A stretch of 6,105 nucleotides of DNA from assembly GCA_900554465.1 (NCBI GenBank), contig USHF01000092.1:1-6105 (forward strand), read 5' to 3'. The DNA comes from an uncultured Collinsella sp. GTDB taxonomy: Bacteria > Actinomycetota > Coriobacteriia > Coriobacteriales > Coriobacteriaceae. Under the pieces are notes generated by a model that saw only the letters and a program-made list of their open reading frames with translations, made no database searches and was not told the DNA's origin. Every line of letters starts with the position of its first letter. Within the stretch, counting starts at the first letter, position 1. Positions 5,139 through 6,105 of this stretch are shown here, piece by piece. The position numbers and the translations under genes were made by a program.

Positions 5139-5840
5139 ATGGAAGAATCGATGCACATCGGCGAGCAGGAAACAAGCCTACAGGACCAGTCCTACCACAC
5201 CATTCGACGCAAAATCGTCTACCTGGACTACAAGCCGGGCGAAAAGCTAGGCGTCAAGCAGCTTTGTGACGACCTGGATATGGGGCGCACCCCTGTGCGC
5301 GAGGCGCTGGTGCGTCTGGCGCAAGAGGGCCTGGTGCGTACCGTGCCCCAAAGCGGCACCTATGTCTCGCCCATCAACCTCACTCTCGCCGAGAGCGCCT
5401 GCTACATTCGCGAGCACCTGGAAAAGCAGGTGATTGTGGAGTGCTGCGCCCGTGCCACCTCGGCAGGCATCGAGCAGCTCGACCGAGCCATCGCACTGCA
5501 GGAAAAGACCATGGCCGAGGAGGATCGCATCGGCTTCTTTTTAAGCGACAACCTCATGCACCGCATAATCTTTAGCATCGCGTGCCGCAGCACCGTGTGG
5601 TCGTGGCTCGAGGCGACCAATGCCGACCTGGAGCGCTTCCGCTGGCTGCGCGCCGCCACGCAGAGGCTCGACAATCAGGAGATTGTTAACGAGCACAAGC
5701 AAATCCGCCGCGCCATCGCCGGCCGCGACCCCATCGAGGCGAGCTTTTTGGTCAGCAAGCACCTGCATATGATGTTCCGCAACCAGACCGAGGTCCTGGA
5801 CCAATATCCCAAGTACTTCGAGACCAGCAAGCTCCGCTAA
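5139..5840 (+). CDS. GntR-family regulator, FadR subfamily with FCD ligand-binding domain
   Basis: From ATG 5139 the product is 233 aa. Residues about 16-76 form the GntR winged helix (YHTIRRKIVYLDYKPGEKL, then MGRTPVREALVRLAQEGLV and wing PQSGTYVSPI). The all-helical C-terminal half has the FCD metal-site pattern: D137 and H141 in SDNLMHRIIF, H186 in EHKQIRRAIAGRD and H208 in VSKHLHMM. FCD regulators sense small organic acids, usually through a bound divalent metal. The protein should act as a dimer on a palindrome near its own promoter, such as TATCA-GTG-TGATA, which overlaps the unlikely GTG start at 5115. GAGG before 5139 is close (4 nt), so ATG 5151 (229 aa) is also possible. The divergent yeiH transporter is the likely target. 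Confidence 0.92.
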   Translation: MEESMHIGEQETSLQDQSYHTIRRKIVYLDYKPGEKLGVKQLCDDLDMGRTPVREALVRLAQEGLVRTVPQSGTYVSPINLTLAESACYIREHLEKQVIVECCARATSAGIEQLDRAIALQEKTMAEEDRIGFFLSDNLMHRIIFSIACRSTVWSWLEATNADLERFRWLRAATQRLDNQEIVNEHKQIRRAIAGRDPIEASFLVSKHLHMMFRNQTEVLDQYPKYFETSKLR

Positions 5841-5880
5841 CCTGCCAAAAAGGGACAGGTTTATTTTGGCAGGTTTTATC
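5839..5880 (+). terminator. Terminator of the GntR gene, overlapping its stop codon
   Basis: AACCTGCCAAAA (5839-5850) pairs perfectly over 12 bp with 5864-5875, followed by TTAT. The first two bases of the stem are the end of the stop codon TAA. The left arm can alternatively pair with CAGGTT (5856-5861) in the loop, giving a shorter hairpin. Confidence 0.7.
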
Positions 5881-5896
5881 TAGGCAAATGCAACAA

Positions 5897-5935
5897 GGCC
5901 CGACTCCGCCACAACGGAGCCGGGCCCTTCTTGTT
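5897..5935. terminator. Second, possibly bidirectional terminator
   Basis: GGCCCGACTCCG (5897-5908) pairs with 5915-5926 around a 6-nt loop, followed by CTTCTTGTT. The one imperfect position is A-C on the plus strand but G-U on the minus strand, and the minus side also has a T-rich flank, so it may also end a gene entering from beyond the right edge. Confidence 0.65.
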
Positions 5936-5957
5936 AGCGCGTTTCGACAACGGAGCA

Positions 5958-6105
5958 CCTGATGTCAGTCACCAACAGCGAGCGAGCCGCATTTGCGCCA
6001 AGGTGACGTGAAATGAGAGGGCACTGACCTTCTGGTCGCGCCCTCGAAATTGAACGTCAGATTGGCGTGGATGCGGCTCGCTCGCTGTTGGTGACTGACA
6101 TCAGG
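5958..6105 (+). ncRNA. 148-nt near-perfect palindrome: candidate structured RNA or palindromic repeat element
   Basis: The 35 bp at 5958-5992 are the exact reverse complement of 6071-6105. Further helices follow inwards: 5996-6001 with 6062-6067, 6004-6009 with 6054-6059, 6017-6022 with 6040-6045, and 6026-6029 with 6034-6037, closing on the loop TTCT. The three positions between the first two helices are U-G, U-G and G-U as plus-strand RNA but A-C type mismatches on the minus strand. Positions 6010-6011 against 6052-6053, and 6015-6016 against 6046-6047, form tandem G-A pairs. No open frame covers it. It follows two terminators, and the window ends inside or at its edge, so it may be longer. 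Confidence 0.55.

Overview
This window looks chromosomal and comes from a high-GC Gram-positive bacterium. Gene style and codon use suggest a Coriobacteriia member, perhaps Collinsella-like; that is an inference, since there is no rRNA or marker gene to confirm it. It holds ordinary regulator, transporter and enzyme genes separated by unusually structured intergenic DNA. No mobile-element gene, tRNA, rRNA or CRISPR array was seen.

Layout. Positions 1-361 (minus) carry a MarR-type regulator running off the left edge, with an in-frame TGA at codon 16. Its promoter region (about 380-451) contains a perfect 14-bp direct repeat. Positions 478-831 (minus) hold a 96-aa orphan protein with a strong terminator. 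Positions 832-1124 are an intergenic leader with repeated TGATAAA/TTTATCA boxes and a possible 35-aa membrane micropeptide. Its stop codon overlaps the ribosome binding site of a 175-aa nitroreductase (1125-1652, plus). Positions 1653-1782 hold hairpins and half of a dispersed repeat. Next on the minus strand come a single-pass membrane protein (1783-2343) and a Fis-type regulator with a degenerate AAA+ domain (2428-3645). A 265-bp structured gap follows, then a YeiH/UPF0324 membrane transporter (3911-4945). Divergent from it is a GntR/FCD regulator (5139-5840, plus) followed by two terminators.

The right end (5958-6105) is a 148-nt near-perfect palindrome: a 35-bp perfect stem, then further helices and a tetraloop. 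Its imperfections become G-U wobbles and tandem G-A pairs only when read as plus-strand RNA. A 26-bp stretch of its right arm recurs at 1685-1710 with two differences. This is the strongest candidate for an undescribed element, either a structured RNA or a non-autonomous palindromic repeat.

How the genes may work together: the YeiH transporter and the GntR/FCD regulator form a plausible regulator-target pair. The Fis-type regulator and the membrane protein downstream of it lie in the same orientation, but a candidate promoter lies between them. The nitroreductase stands alone and probably serves redox metabolism.
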